A DNA stretch of 64,000 bases from Cetobacterium sp. NK01. Lineage in GTDB: Bacteria > Fusobacteriota > Fusobacteriia > Fusobacteriales > Fusobacteriaceae. The notes under the pieces are model-generated. The model was not told the DNA's origin. It was given only the letters and a program-made list of their open reading frames with translations, and did no database searches. The position numbers and the translations under genes were made by a program. The number at the start of each line of letters is the position of its first letter. Positions within the stretch are counted from its first letter, which is position 1. Shown piece after piece: positions 35,313 through 44,373 of this stretch. Location of the stretch: NCBI RefSeq assembly GCF_024506395.1, contig NZ_JANIBO010000002.1:1-64000 (forward strand). The letters are read 5' to 3'.

Positions 35313-36599
35313 ATGAACTATATAGTTGCAGTTTTATTAGGAGGTTTAGCAGCACTTTTAGCTAACAGAGGAGTAGCTATATTTAATGATGGATTAAGAC
35401 CAATTGTTCCAGAATTCCTAGAGGGAAGAATGGATAGAAAATCTTTAGCAGCCACAAGTTTTGCTTTAAGTTTTGGATTAGTTGTTGGATTTGGAATACC
35501 ATTTTCACTGACAACACATATAATTCTTATTCACAGTATTCTTTTAGGAACAGATATAATTGGAACATCTTTTAGTTATGATAAAAAAGGAGCAGTTCTA
35601 TCAACTATAGCTGGAGGACTTTATGGATTACTAATAACTCTTGGTTTAAAAATCGTTGTAGAACTTTTTGCAAAGTTACCTGTAAACTTCTTACCATCTC
35701 TTGGAAAGGTAGGATCACCAATTATAGTTGCCTTTGCAGCATTCCCAGCATTAGTTGTAGCTTATCAATATGGAATAAAAAAAGGAGCAACAACTTTTGG
35801 ATTAACTATAGTTGTAAGACAAATTATTCAAAAGTATGGTACCTTTATGTTTGATGGAAGTAAAGTAGTATTAAACCCAGATGGAATGGCCCTACTTGTT
35901 GCCATGGTAATAATGATAGCTTTTGCCATGAGAGAAAAAGCAGCAGCAGGTTCTCCAGGTTCAAATGCAATGTTATTAAATATATTTGCAGCTAGAGTTG
36001 AAAGAATAAAGAAAAATATTTTAGGTCTAGCACTTATGGGTGGAATAATATCTGCTGCTATAAGCTTACACTTAGTAGCAGGAGATCCAATATCTTTAAA
36101 TCTTTTAGCAGATGGAAAGACATCAGAAGCTGGACTTGCAGCACTAGCTAGAGCCATTGGATTTGTTCCATTAGTTGCAACAACTGCTATAGCAACAGGA
36201 GTTTATGCTCCTGCAGGTATGACATTTGTATTTGCAATTGGAATATTTTTAAGAAATCCTTTTGTAGCTTTTATTGGAGGAGCAGCAGCTATATGTATTG
36301 AAATATATGCTCTTGGAGCTATAGCTAAATTCTTAGATAAGTTCCCAGGAGTAAAAGGTTGTGGAGATCAGATTAGAACAGCTATGTCTAGAGTTTTAGA
36401 AGTGGCACTTATTGTTGGTGGAATGATTGCAGCTGATGCAATGGCTCCTGGACTTGGTTATCTATTTGTAGCTGGAGTTTATATATTAAATAAAACAGCT
36501 AAAAAACCACTTGTGGATATGGCAGTAGGACCAGTTGCAGCTATATTCTTTGGAATTTTATTAAATATATTCTCAGTTTTAGGATTATATGGTGCATAG
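35313..36599 (+). CDS. yhfT: YhfT-like membrane transport protein
   Basis: A 428-residue, very hydrophobic protein with about 10-12 helices, glycine/alanine rich, starting NYIVAVLLGGLAALLANRGVAIF and containing PIVPEFLEGRMDRKSLAATS. It matches YhfT, an uncharacterised probable permease resembling EIIC/PTS-like carriers. It would bring in the unknown substrate of the yhf pathway. AGGAGG precedes the ATG, 11 nt after yhfU. A stem of 11 bp lies just after its stop. Confidence 0.82.
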   Translation: MNYIVAVLLGGLAALLANRGVAIFNDGLRPIVPEFLEGRMDRKSLAATSFALSFGLVVGFGIPFSLTTHIILIHSILLGTDIIGTSFSYDKKGAVLSTIAGGLYGLLITLGLKIVVELFAKLPVNFLPSLGKVGSPIIVAFAAFPALVVAYQYGIKKGATTFGLTIVVRQIIQKYGTFMFDGSKVVLNPDGMALLVAMVIMIAFAMREKAAAGSPGSNAMLLNIFAARVERIKKNILGLALMGGIISAAISLHLVAGDPISLNLLADGKTSEAGLAALARAIGFVPLVATTAIATGVYAPAGMTFVFAIGIFLRNPFVAFIGGAAAICIEIYALGAIAKFLDKFPGVKGCGDQIRTAMSRVLEVALIVGGMIAADAMAPGLGYLFVAGVYILNKTAKKPLVDMAVGPVAAIFFGILLNIFSVLGLYGA

Positions 36600-36605
36600 A
36601 TAAAG

Positions 36606-36633
36606 TTTAAGAGGAGTTTATACTCCTCTTAAA
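36606..36633 (+). other. intra-operon hairpin
   Basis: TTTAAGAGGAG and CTCCTCTTAAA pair over 11 bp between yhfT and the amidase-like gene; no T run follows, so it may protect or attenuate mRNA instead of ending it. Confidence 0.55.
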
Positions 36634-36650
36634 TTATAGTGAGGTGAAAG

Positions 36651-37682
36651 ATGAATTTAAAAGTTCTTTCTGGAGTACAAAGAGTAAAGGAGTTTTTAGG
36701 AAAGAGTGTAAAAAAACAAAATCCAAATATAGTTTTAGATCTATTTAGAGAAAAATCTAATTATAAAACTTTTGGAATAAAAGATACCAGTGAAATAAGT
36801 GATGAGTTTATAGAAAGTCTTTTGGAAAAAGGATACTCTTGGAATACAATTGACACTTCTACAGATAGAGGACGAGCAGTTGATTTAAATCTTTTAAATC
36901 CTGTTACAGGAAAGCTTATGATTGGATCATCTAGCGGAACAGCGATAAATGTTTTATATGGTCTAAACACTATTGGAGTTGGAACTGATGGAGGAGGATC
37001 TGTTCTAGGTCCTGCTATAGGATTAAATTTATATTCAGCTTTACTTTCTGGAATTGGAATAAAAGGAAGAACTAGTAAAAAATCTACAGACTCTATAGAC
37101 TTTATTCCTGGAGTTGGAGTTATAACTCAAGATTTTTCTGAATTGGAAAAAGTTTGTGAGATATTTTTAACAGAGATTCAGGAGAGTATAAAAGAGTTTT
37201 GTATATTGGATTTAAATTATGAAAATTGTGAAAAATTAAAGAAAAATTTTAATATTGATCTTTTAGAAAATAGAAAAAAATATTTTGAAAGAGAGGAGAT
37301 GTTAGAGTTTTTAAAAGAGATTTTTGAAAAATATAAAATGTTTATATATCTTGAAAAAAATATAGAGGTTCTAGGTTTAGGAGACTCTGTCTTTGGAGTT
37401 ATGGGAGAAAAAGCTAATGAAATCCAGAGAGATTCAAATAAGGGATTTTTAAAAGTTTTAAATATGTTAAACTGCTCTGCTATAACTATTCCAACTGAGG
37501 ATATTGGAACAGCCATAGTTGTAGTTGTACCAGAAGGAAAAAGATATTTAAAATCATTATTAGAAATAGCTAAAATTCTTAGTGAAGATAAAAGACCAAA
37601 ACTTTATAGAGAGTATTTTCTAAATTATCCATTAAAAAATATAGATAATAGAGATTTTAAAATTTGGAGGGGAAATGATTAA
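36651..37682 (+). CDS. short amidase-signature-family protein in the yhf operon
   Basis: A 343-residue protein, shorter than usual amidases (about 450-500). The catalytic pattern of the amidase signature family is present: Lys44 in FGIKDTSE, cis-serine in IGSSSGTA (Ser93-95) and nucleophile in GTDGGGSVLGPA (Ser117), with the typical 24-residue distance from Ser93 to Ser117. The region between Lys and the first Ser is shorter than normal. E. coli yhf operons as I know them lack this gene. GAGGTGAA precedes the ATG; the end overlaps php by 8 nt. An amide-bond-cleaving step in the yhf pathway is suggested, not shown. Confidence 0.75.
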   Translation: MNLKVLSGVQRVKEFLGKSVKKQNPNIVLDLFREKSNYKTFGIKDTSEISDEFIESLLEKGYSWNTIDTSTDRGRAVDLNLLNPVTGKLMIGSSSGTAINVLYGLNTIGVGTDGGGSVLGPAIGLNLYSALLSGIGIKGRTSKKSTDSIDFIPGVGVITQDFSELEKVCEIFLTEIQESIKEFCILDLNYENCEKLKKNFNIDLLENRKKYFEREEMLEFLKEIFEKYKMFIYLEKNIEVLGLGDSVFGVMGEKANEIQRDSNKGFLKVLNMLNCSAITIPTEDIGTAIVVVVPEGKRYLKSLLEIAKILSEDKRPKLYREYFLNYPLKNIDNRDFKIWRGND

Positions 37683-38556
37683 AGATATAACATATATGCA
37701 TGAACATGTAACAATTGATCTCTCTAAGGAGAAAAATAATATAGATTGTAAGTTAGATACCTTTGATGCTACAAAAGAGGAGTTTTTAAAATTAAAAGAG
37801 CTTGGAGTGACAAGAGTTGTAGATGTGAGTAATGTTGGAATTGGTAGAGATGTAGAATATGTTATGAGAATGGAAGAGGCAACAGGATTAGATATATATA
37901 TGTCTACAGGATATTATAAAGAACCTTTTTTACCAAAAGAGGTTGAAGAGTTAACAGTTGAAAAGTTGGCTCAAAAGATGATAACTGATATCACAGTAGG
38001 GATAGATGGAAGAAATAAATGTGCAAAATTTATAGGAGAAATTGGAACAGGATTTGAAATTATAACTGAACTTGAAAAAAAGGTTTTTCACGCAGCGGCA
38101 ATTGCTCAAAAAGCAACAGGAGTTTTTATAACAACTCATACAAGTTTAGGAAAATTAGGACATGAACAACTAGATTTTTTAGAGAGTTTAGGAGTAGATT
38201 TAAGCAAAGTTATCTTAGGTCATACAGCTTTAAAAAATGATTTACCTTATATAAAATCTCTTCTTGAAAGAGGTGTGTATATAGAGTTTGATACTATTGG
38301 TAAAAACAGTTATCTTCCTGATGAAACAAGAGTTGAATTTATAAAAACACTTTGTGAAGAGGGATGGAGTGATAGATTAATAATGTCTGTTGATTTAACT
38401 AGAAGATCTCATCTGAAAATAAATGGTGGGATCGGTTATGCATACTTAATTGAAAAGTTTGTGCCTATGTTAATAGAGGCAGGAGTAAAAGAGAGCGATT
38501 TAAAAAAGATGTTAGTGGAAAATCCAAAAAAAATATTAGGAATTGGGGAGAAATAA
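37675..38556 (+). CDS. php: phosphotriesterase homology protein (Php/YhfV)
   Basis: A 293-residue TIM-barrel of the phosphotriesterase family. Metal ligands are seen in MHEHV (His9, His11), FIGEIGTG (Glu122, where true phosphotriesterases have a carboxylated Lys), THTSLGKLGHEQ (His155), LGHTALKND (His183) and MSVDLTRRS (Asp240). The Glu substitution is a Php hallmark. Physiological substrate unknown; lactonase or phosphodiesterase activity is plausible. Start overlaps the amidase-like gene by 8 nt; the stop abuts yhfS without a gap. Confidence 0.88.
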   Translation: MIKDITYMHEHVTIDLSKEKNNIDCKLDTFDATKEEFLKLKELGVTRVVDVSNVGIGRDVEYVMRMEEATGLDIYMSTGYYKEPFLPKEVEELTVEKLAQKMITDITVGIDGRNKCAKFIGEIGTGFEIITELEKKVFHAAAIAQKATGVFITTHTSLGKLGHEQLDFLESLGVDLSKVILGHTALKNDLPYIKSLLERGVYIEFDTIGKNSYLPDETRVEFIKTLCEEGWSDRLIMSVDLTRRSHLKINGGIGYAYLIEKFVPMLIEAGVKESDLKKMLVENPKKILGIGEK

Positions 38557-39660
38557 ATGAAGACATATCCATTGGAATCTATAGGAATAGAGATAGCAAA
38601 AGAAAAACAATTTAAAATGATAGATATAATAACAAAGTATTTTCAAGGACATGAGGTTTTAACAAGAGGGGATCTTGGAGTTGTAAAAGGTTTAAATAAA
38701 CCACTTACTACAGATAAAGCTGAAAAAGTAATAGCAGAGTTTTTTGGTGCAGAAAAAGCAGTTTTAGTTAGAGGTTCTGGAACTGCTGCTATAAAATGGG
38801 GACTTTATAGTATCTTAGGTGAAAAAAGTGAGAGAAGAGTATTAGTTCATAAAGCACCAGTTTATCCTACAACAGATGTGACTTTTAAAATGATGGGAAT
38901 AGAGAAGGTAGAGGCTGACTTTAATAACTTAAAGGATTTAAAAGAGGTATTAAAAAATAACAACTTTGACGCAGCTTTAGTACAGTATACTCGTCAAAAA
39001 ATTGATGATTCATACGATATTGAAGAGGTTATTAAAGAGATAAAAAAGTATGATATACCAGTTGTTACAGATGATAACTATGCTGTTATGAAAGTTAATA
39101 AAATAGGAAGTGAACTAGGAGCTGATTTATCAGCATTTTCAACATTTAAACTTTTAGGTCCTGAAGGAGTTGGATGTGTAGTTGGAAAAAGAGAGTATAT
39201 TGAAAAAATTGTAAAAAGTAATTACTCTGGTGGTGGACAAGTACAGGGGCACGAGGCTCTTGATGTTTTAAGAGGATTAGTTTATGCACCAGTTTCTTTA
39301 GCTATCCAAGGAGAAGTAAATGATAAACTACATACTATATTTAATAGTGGAGAAATAGAGTTTATTAAAGGAGCTTATCTTGTAAATGCCCAATCAAAAG
39401 TAATTGTTGTAGAATTAAAAGAGAATATAGCAGAGGATATGTTAGTTTATGCTGAGAAGTTAGGAGCTTTACCAAATCCTGTAGGAGCTGAATCAAAGTA
39501 TGAGTTTTCTCCACTTTTTTATAGAGTATCAGGAACTTTTAGAGCTGCAGATGCAACTTTAGAAAAGAGAATGATTAGAATAAATCCAAATAGAGCTGGG
39601 GTAGAAACAATAGTTAGAATATTAAAAGAGAGCTATAAAATGGCAAAAGAGGTGAAGTAG
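38557..39660 (+). CDS. yhfS: YhfS-like PLP-dependent aminotransferase-fold protein
   Basis: A 367-residue fold-type I PLP enzyme. The cofactor region appears as VRGSGTAAIKWGL (residues 71-83), the Asp in PVVTDDNYAVM, and the Schiff-base Lys198 in SAFSTFKLLGPEGVG. It resembles YhfS and more distantly selenocysteine/threonine aldolase-type enzymes. It starts immediately after the php stop. In the pathway it could transaminate or cleave an amino-containing intermediate; no reaction is known. Confidence 0.85.
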   Translation: MKTYPLESIGIEIAKEKQFKMIDIITKYFQGHEVLTRGDLGVVKGLNKPLTTDKAEKVIAEFFGAEKAVLVRGSGTAAIKWGLYSILGEKSERRVLVHKAPVYPTTDVTFKMMGIEKVEADFNNLKDLKEVLKNNNFDAALVQYTRQKIDDSYDIEEVIKEIKKYDIPVVTDDNYAVMKVNKIGSELGADLSAFSTFKLLGPEGVGCVVGKREYIEKIVKSNYSGGGQVQGHEALDVLRGLVYAPVSLAIQGEVNDKLHTIFNSGEIEFIKGAYLVNAQSKVIVVELKENIAEDMLVYAEKLGALPNPVGAESKYEFSPLFYRVSGTFRAADATLEKRMIRINPNRAGVETIVRILKESYKMAKEVK

Positions 39661-39661
39661 T

Positions 39662-40816
39662 ATGTTTTTAGATATTGTACAGGAAAAAAATCCTCAATTA
39701 ATAAAAGCAGCAATAAAACTTCATCAAAGAGGAGAGATATTACCAGATACATATATTTTAGATGTAGATGCTATTTTAGAAAATGGAAAGGCTCTTTGTA
39801 AAAAAGCTGAAGAGAATGGTATTAAACTTTATGCAATGACAAAACAATTTGGAAGAGTACCATATTTAGCAAAAAAATTAGTGGAGATAGGATTTGCTGG
39901 AATTGTAACTGTTGATTTTAAAGAGGCTTTAGTTATGATGGACAACGGTGTGAAACTGGGAAACGTAGGTCATCTAGTTCAAATTCCAACAGCTCTTGTA
40001 GATAAAGTAATAAGACACAATCCTGAAATTATAACTGTTTACTCTTTAGAAAAAATAAAAGAGATTGATGAAGCTGCAAAAAGATATGGAAAAGTCCAAG
40101 ATATAATGCTAAGAGTTTTAGAAAGAGATAGTAAAATTTATTCAGGTCAAAGTGGTGGCTTTTATTTAGATGAGATAGAGGCAGTTGCTAAAGAGGTTTT
40201 AAAATTAGAAAATGTAAAACTAAATGGACTTACATCTTTTCCATGCTTTTTATATAATTGTGACAAAAATATAATAGAGGGAACTAAAAATATTGAAACT
40301 ATAAAAAAGGCTGAAAAAATATTAAAAGAGATGGGAATATTTGTAAAACAATTAAATATGCCTTCAGCTACATCTTTAGAAAATATGGAAAGTATAAAAA
40401 AATATGGTGGAACACATGGTGAACCTGGACATGCTTTAACAGGAACAACACCTTTTAATAGCAAAAATTTACATGGAGAGATTCCAGCAATTTTATATGT
40501 TTCTGAAATATCTCATAATTTAGATTATAAATCTTACTGCTATGGAGGTGGACATTATAGAAGATCTGGAATGAGCAGCGTTTTAGTTGGTAAAGATATT
40601 AAAGATATGAAAAGGTGTTCAGTAGAAGCTCCAACAATGGAGAGTATAGATTATTATTTTGAAATATCAGGAAATAATCCAGTTGGACAAACAGTTGTAG
40701 GAGCTTTTAGAACTCAGATATTTGTTACAAGAAGTAATGTGGCACTAGTTGAAGGGATTAAAAATGAAGAACCTCAAATTATAGGTATTTATGACAGTTT
40801 AGGAAGAGAGATATAA
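39662..40816 (+). CDS. yhfX: YhfX-like PLP-dependent alanine racemase-fold protein
   Basis: A 384-residue fold-type III (alanine racemase N-terminal-like) protein. The PLP lysine is Lys61 in LYAMTKQFGRVPYLA; barrel motifs GHLVQIP, LTSFPCF and GGTHGEPGHALTGTTP follow. It matches YhfX. AGAGGTGAAG at the end of yhfS serves as ribosome site (2-nt gap). It may racemise or decarboxylate an amino acid-like intermediate, and works next to YhfS and the phosphopentomutase-like YhfW. Confidence 0.86.
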   Translation: MFLDIVQEKNPQLIKAAIKLHQRGEILPDTYILDVDAILENGKALCKKAEENGIKLYAMTKQFGRVPYLAKKLVEIGFAGIVTVDFKEALVMMDNGVKLGNVGHLVQIPTALVDKVIRHNPEIITVYSLEKIKEIDEAAKRYGKVQDIMLRVLERDSKIYSGQSGGFYLDEIEAVAKEVLKLENVKLNGLTSFPCFLYNCDKNIIEGTKNIETIKKAEKILKEMGIFVKQLNMPSATSLENMESIKKYGGTHGEPGHALTGTTPFNSKNLHGEIPAILYVSEISHNLDYKSYCYGGGHYRRSGMSSVLVGKDIKDMKRCSVEAPTMESIDYYFEISGNNPVGQTVVGAFRTQIFVTRSNVALVEGIKNEEPQIIGIYDSLGREI

Positions 40817-40819
40817 ATT

Positions 40820-42019
40820 ATGAAAAGATTTGTAGTGTTAGTTTTAGATAGCTTTGGTATTGGAGAGATGGATGATGTAAAAGATGTTCGTCCCCAAGAT
40901 ATTGGAGCTAATACATATAGAAGTGTTTTAAGAGATAATCCAAATTTAAAAATACCTAATTTAGAAAGATTAGGTATAGCTAATGCAGCTAAAATGGAGA
41001 TTGGGAATGTAAAGTTTTCAAAAGATGCTGTATACGGAAGAGCAAACCTTATGCACTTTTGGTGTGATACTTTCTATGGACATCATGAACTTATGGGAAC
41101 TTATCCTAAAAAACCTAAAACAGAACCTTTTTCTGAAGCTATAGATGAGGTGGAAAAAGTTTTGAAAAATCACGGATACTCTGTGGAGAGATTTGGTTCT
41201 CCAAGAGAAGTTTTAATAGTGAATAATTGTGCTACTATAGGTGATAATTTAGAGGCAGATTTAGGACAAGTTTACAATATAACTGGAGCTTTAGATTTTA
41301 TAAGTTATGAAAATCTATTAGAGATAGGAAAAATTGTAAGAGGAGTTGTAAAAGTTCCAAGAGTTATAACTTTTGGTGGAAAAAATGTGACAATTGAAGA
41401 TTTGAAAAATGCGTATGAGTGTAGAGATGGACTTTTTGGAGGAATAAACGCTCCTAAATCTGGAGTTTATAGAAACGGTTATCAAGTTCAACACATGGGA
41501 TATGGAATAGATAGTGAAGTACAGTTACCTAAAATTTTAGAAGGAGTTGCAAAAACTGTATTTATAGGTAAAGTTGCAGATATAGTTGAAAATCCAAAAG
41601 GGAAATCTATATTTTGTGTAGATAGTGCAAAGGTTATGGAGTTATTGATAGAAGAGATAAAATCTAATGAAAATGCTTTTATATGTGCTAATATACAGGA
41701 AACAGATTTAGCTGGACACCAAGAGGATCCTTTTAAATATGGAGAGAAACTTGAAGTTGTAGATAGAAACTTAAAAAAGGTTATAGATCTATTAGATGAA
41801 GATGATATATTAATAATTACTGCAGATCATGGAAATGATCCAGATATTGGTCATTCTAATCATACAAGAGAAAAAGTTCCAATTTTAATTTATAAAAAAG
41901 GTTTAAATGGAATAGATATAGGAGAGAGAGGTTCTCTTTCAGATATTGGTCAAAGTGTAGCTGAATATTTTGAAAGACATTTACCTGACAATGGAGAATC
42001 ATTTTTAAAAAAGTTGTAG
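40820..42019 (+). CDS. yhfW: YhfW-like phosphopentomutase/alkaline-phosphatase-superfamily enzyme
   Basis: A 399-residue metalloenzyme resembling phosphopentomutase (DeoB). The first metal Asp is in VLDSFGIGEMDD, the catalytic Thr is in CDTFYGHHELMGTYP, and the late metal cluster is in ITADHGNDPDIGHSNHTREKVPIL. It may move a phosphate within a sugar-like intermediate. It is the last gene of the yhf-like operon; its final codons AAA AAG TTG TAG form the left arm of a shared terminator. The substrate may differ from ribose-phosphate because no nucleoside genes are near. Confidence 0.88.
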   Translation: MKRFVVLVLDSFGIGEMDDVKDVRPQDIGANTYRSVLRDNPNLKIPNLERLGIANAAKMEIGNVKFSKDAVYGRANLMHFWCDTFYGHHELMGTYPKKPKTEPFSEAIDEVEKVLKNHGYSVERFGSPREVLIVNNCATIGDNLEADLGQVYNITGALDFISYENLLEIGKIVRGVVKVPRVITFGGKNVTIEDLKNAYECRDGLFGGINAPKSGVYRNGYQVQHMGYGIDSEVQLPKILEGVAKTVFIGKVADIVENPKGKSIFCVDSAKVMELLIEEIKSNENAFICANIQETDLAGHQEDPFKYGEKLEVVDRNLKKVIDLLDEDDILIITADHGNDPDIGHSNHTREKVPILIYKKGLNGIDIGERGSLSDIGQSVAEYFERHLPDNGESFLKKL

Positions 42020-42038
42020 AGAGATCTACAACTTTTTT
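42006..42038. terminator. shared bidirectional terminator containing both stop codons
   Basis: AAAAAAGTTGTAGA/TCTACAACTTTTTT with loop GAGA. TAG of yhfW is 42017-42019; TAG of the convergent aminotransferase is 42026-42028. Same hairpin as at 13521. Confidence 0.88.
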
Positions 42039-43171
42039 TCAATTCTATCAAAAGCTTCTTTTAAAACTTCAAGAGAGTTAGAGCAAGCTATTCTAATTGC
42101 CTTATCATCTCCAAAAGGTTTACCAGGAATAACTTTAACTTTGAGCGTTTCAAAAAGATAGTCTGAGTACTCAATAGAATTTAGATTAGTTTCACTAATA
42201 TCTATAAAAATATATATTCCTCCTTGAGGAGCAAAGGCTTTTAAACCATGGATTTTATTGATTCGATTTAAGCAATATTCAACTCTTTCTCTGTAAAGAG
42301 GAACAATACTATTTTTAATATGATTTCTATTTTTTAATGCTGCAAGAGCTGCTCTTTGAGATATAGCTGAAGCACTGTAGACAATAACTTCGTTAATTTT
42401 TCGAATAGTATCAACAATAGCTTTTGGAGCAACATTATAACCAACTCTCCAACCAGTCATAGCAAAATTTTTAGAAAAGCTACAAACAGAGATTGTTCGA
42501 TCTTTCATTCCATCTAAAGTGTAAATTGGTATAAAACTATCAGAGTAATCGTAGAAATCATAGATATCATCAGCATAAACAATTAGATCATATTTTTTAG
42601 CCAGTTGGCTAACAATTTCTAAACTTTCTAAAGAGTAGCAAACTCCTGTGGGATTAGAAGGAGTATTAATAATAATCCCCTTAGTTTTATTTGTTATAGC
42701 TTTTTCTAAATCATTTTTAATAATTTGATAATTATTTTCAATAGTTGTATGAACAATAACTGGAGTTCCTTTGGCCTCTTTTATTTGATCTACATAAACT
42801 GGAAAAAAAGGAGCTATGACAATAACCTCATCCTCTGGATTTAAAGTAGCTTGAAGTGCCAAATACATTCCATGACAAGCTCCTGATAACACAATAACTT
42901 CATCTAAGTCAATACGATAATTTTCAAATTCAGTTTTATGATATTTTATAATCTCTTTTCGAAGTTCTAAATCTCCCAATGGATCAGTATAATGAGTGTG
43001 ACCATTTAAAGCATCTTGAAAAGCGGAATTAATAATCAGTTCATCAGTGTGTATATCTAAATCCCCAATCCCTAAATTTATAATACTATTTTTTTCTGAT
43101 TCATCAATTGACTTAAAAGTTGTTTCCTCTTTATTTTGAAATCTCTTAGCTAAAAATTTTGATCCGTTCAT
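42026..43171 (-). CDS. class I/II PLP-dependent aminotransferase
   Basis: A 381-residue fold-type I aminotransferase. Signatures: INLGIGDLDIHT (N-terminal), HYTDPLGDLELRK, NTPSNPTGVCY near 167-177, DDIYDFYDY, and the PLP lysine in SVCSFSKNFAMTGWRVGYN near 230. It would transaminate an amino acid with 2-oxoglutarate or similar; the specificity (aspartate, aromatic, branched) cannot be read. Start ATG 43171 follows AGGGAGG. It is 13 nt downstream of the dehydrogenase gene, both behind the leader-peptide attenuator, which suggests an aromatic or other amino-acid-linked pathway. Confidence 0.9.
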   Translation of the reverse strand: MNGSKFLAKRFQNKEETTFKSIDESEKNSIINLGIGDLDIHTDELIINSAFQDALNGHTHYTDPLGDLELRKEIIKYHKTEFENYRIDLDEVIVLSGACHGMYLALQATLNPEDEVIVIAPFFPVYVDQIKEAKGTPVIVHTTIENNYQIIKNDLEKAITNKTKGIIINTPSNPTGVCYSLESLEIVSQLAKKYDLIVYADDIYDFYDYSDSFIPIYTLDGMKDRTISVCSFSKNFAMTGWRVGYNVAPKAIVDTIRKINEVIVYSASAISQRAALAALKNRNHIKNSIVPLYRERVEYCLNRINKIHGLKAFAPQGGIYIFIDISETNLNSIEYSDYLFETLKVKVIPGKPFGDDKAIRIACSNSLEVLKEAFDRIEKKL

Positions 43172-43184
43172 TTTACTTCCCTCC

Positions 43185-44228
43185 CTATAAATCTCCTTCT
43201 AAAATAGTTGTAAATTTTTCTTTAGTAAAATTAAGTGGCATTTCACTTCCTGCAACAGAGTTTAAAATTTTATCAATAATCTCATCTTTTTTTTCTAGAT
43301 ATTCATCTTTAATTACAATCTCTTTAAGACTAGTTGGAAGATTGATTTTTTCATAGAATTTTAAAAGTTTATTAAGCTCCTCGGAATTATTTTCGAGCCT
43401 TAATTGAACTAAGATCCCAAAAGCTACAACTTCCCCGTGTAGATGTTCCTCTTCAACACGTTTAATTTTTGTTAAAGCATCAAAAATAGCATGGGCAAGA
43501 GCTCCATTGTATTTAAAATCAATAAGATTTGAAACAATACCTGTTGTAACAAGAATTACTCCAACAACCTCTTTGAAATTGTCATCGACTATAGGTGTTG
43601 TCAAAGCAAGGTCTCCGTAATTTAACATACTTTCTTTACAAAGATGACTCAGTTTTTCTCCCATAGTAGTATTAAAGTTTAATCTTTTTCCACGAGCTTT
43701 AAGATTCATTTCGTAATATTTAGCCAATGTATCTCCAATTCCAGCCCATAAATATTTTTTAGGAGCTAAAATTAGCGTGTTTAAATCTATAAATGTTTTA
43801 TGAGGAGGTCTTTTTAAAAAGTATAACTCTTGAAACACATGATTTTCCTCATACATTACTGAGATATAAGAAACAGCAGCACAAGTAGAAGCAATAGTTG
43901 GAATTGTAAAAAGTGGGATATTTAATTTATCCATCATAACTTTTGAAGCATCTATGGATTTTCCACCTCCAATACCAAGTATTAGATCATAGGTATTATT
44001 TTTTAAATTATCTAAAGTTGAGTTAATAATATTATGACAACATTCATTACCATAGTGAACTAAGTGGAAATTTTTATGCTCTAAAATTTTAAAAAATTCA
44101 GTTTTTATTGATAAAAGAGATTTCTCTCCATGAATAACTAAGATTTTATTATATTTTTCAATCTCTTTATTTAAAGTGCCCCAAATGTTGTTGTCCATAT
44201 AAACTTCTGTTAAAATAGATTTTTCCAT
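43185..44228 (-). CDS. glycerol-dehydrogenase-like iron-dependent alcohol dehydrogenase
   Basis: A 347-residue NAD(P)-dependent dehydrogenase of the Fe-ADH/GldA superfamily. The nucleotide loop is ILGIGGGKSIDASK (near 79-92), the next motif TIPTIASTCAAVS, and the metal ligands lie in WAGIGDTLAKYYE (Asp), ALAHAIFDAL (His) and HLHGEVVAFG (His). It would oxidise a polyol or hydroxy acid, or reduce a keto compound. GGGAGG precedes the ATG. An attenuator-type leader peptide and terminator stand directly upstream, so its expression is probably tied to translation of that leader. Confidence 0.86.
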   Translation of the reverse strand: MEKSILTEVYMDNNIWGTLNKEIEKYNKILVIHGEKSLLSIKTEFFKILEHKNFHLVHYGNECCHNIINSTLDNLKNNTYDLILGIGGGKSIDASKVMMDKLNIPLFTIPTIASTCAAVSYISVMYEENHVFQELYFLKRPPHKTFIDLNTLILAPKKYLWAGIGDTLAKYYEMNLKARGKRLNFNTTMGEKLSHLCKESMLNYGDLALTTPIVDDNFKEVVGVILVTTGIVSNLIDFKYNGALAHAIFDALTKIKRVEEEHLHGEVVAFGILVQLRLENNSEELNKLLKFYEKINLPTSLKEIVIKDEYLEKKDEIIDKILNSVAGSEMPLNFTKEKFTTILEGDL

Positions 44229-44261
44229 AAAAATTCCTCCCAGTTAAAATAGATTTAGATA

Positions 44262-44294
44262 AAATAAAAAAGCTTTTGGTTTCCCAAAAGCTTT
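44262..44294 (-). terminator. attenuator terminator before the dehydrogenase
   Basis: Reading the reverse strand: AAAGCTTTTGG-GAAA-CCAAAAGCTTT followed by TTTATTTTA, 35-60 nt before the dehydrogenase ATG. It ends transcription unless an alternative fold forms. Confidence 0.85.
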
Positions 44295-44325
44295 AAATAA
44301 GAGATTCTTTAATAAAGTTAGTTGG

Positions 44326-44366
44326 GATATAAGCCTATATTTTTTTAATGCAAACAGGCTTATATC
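44326..44366 (-). other. 11-bp hairpin just after the leader stop
   Basis: GATATAAGCCT and AGGCTTATATC (on either strand) pair around a 19-nt loop, 7 nt after the leader stop codon. It is placed like a pause or anti-terminator hairpin. Confidence 0.7.
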
Positions 44367-44373
44367 TATATTT

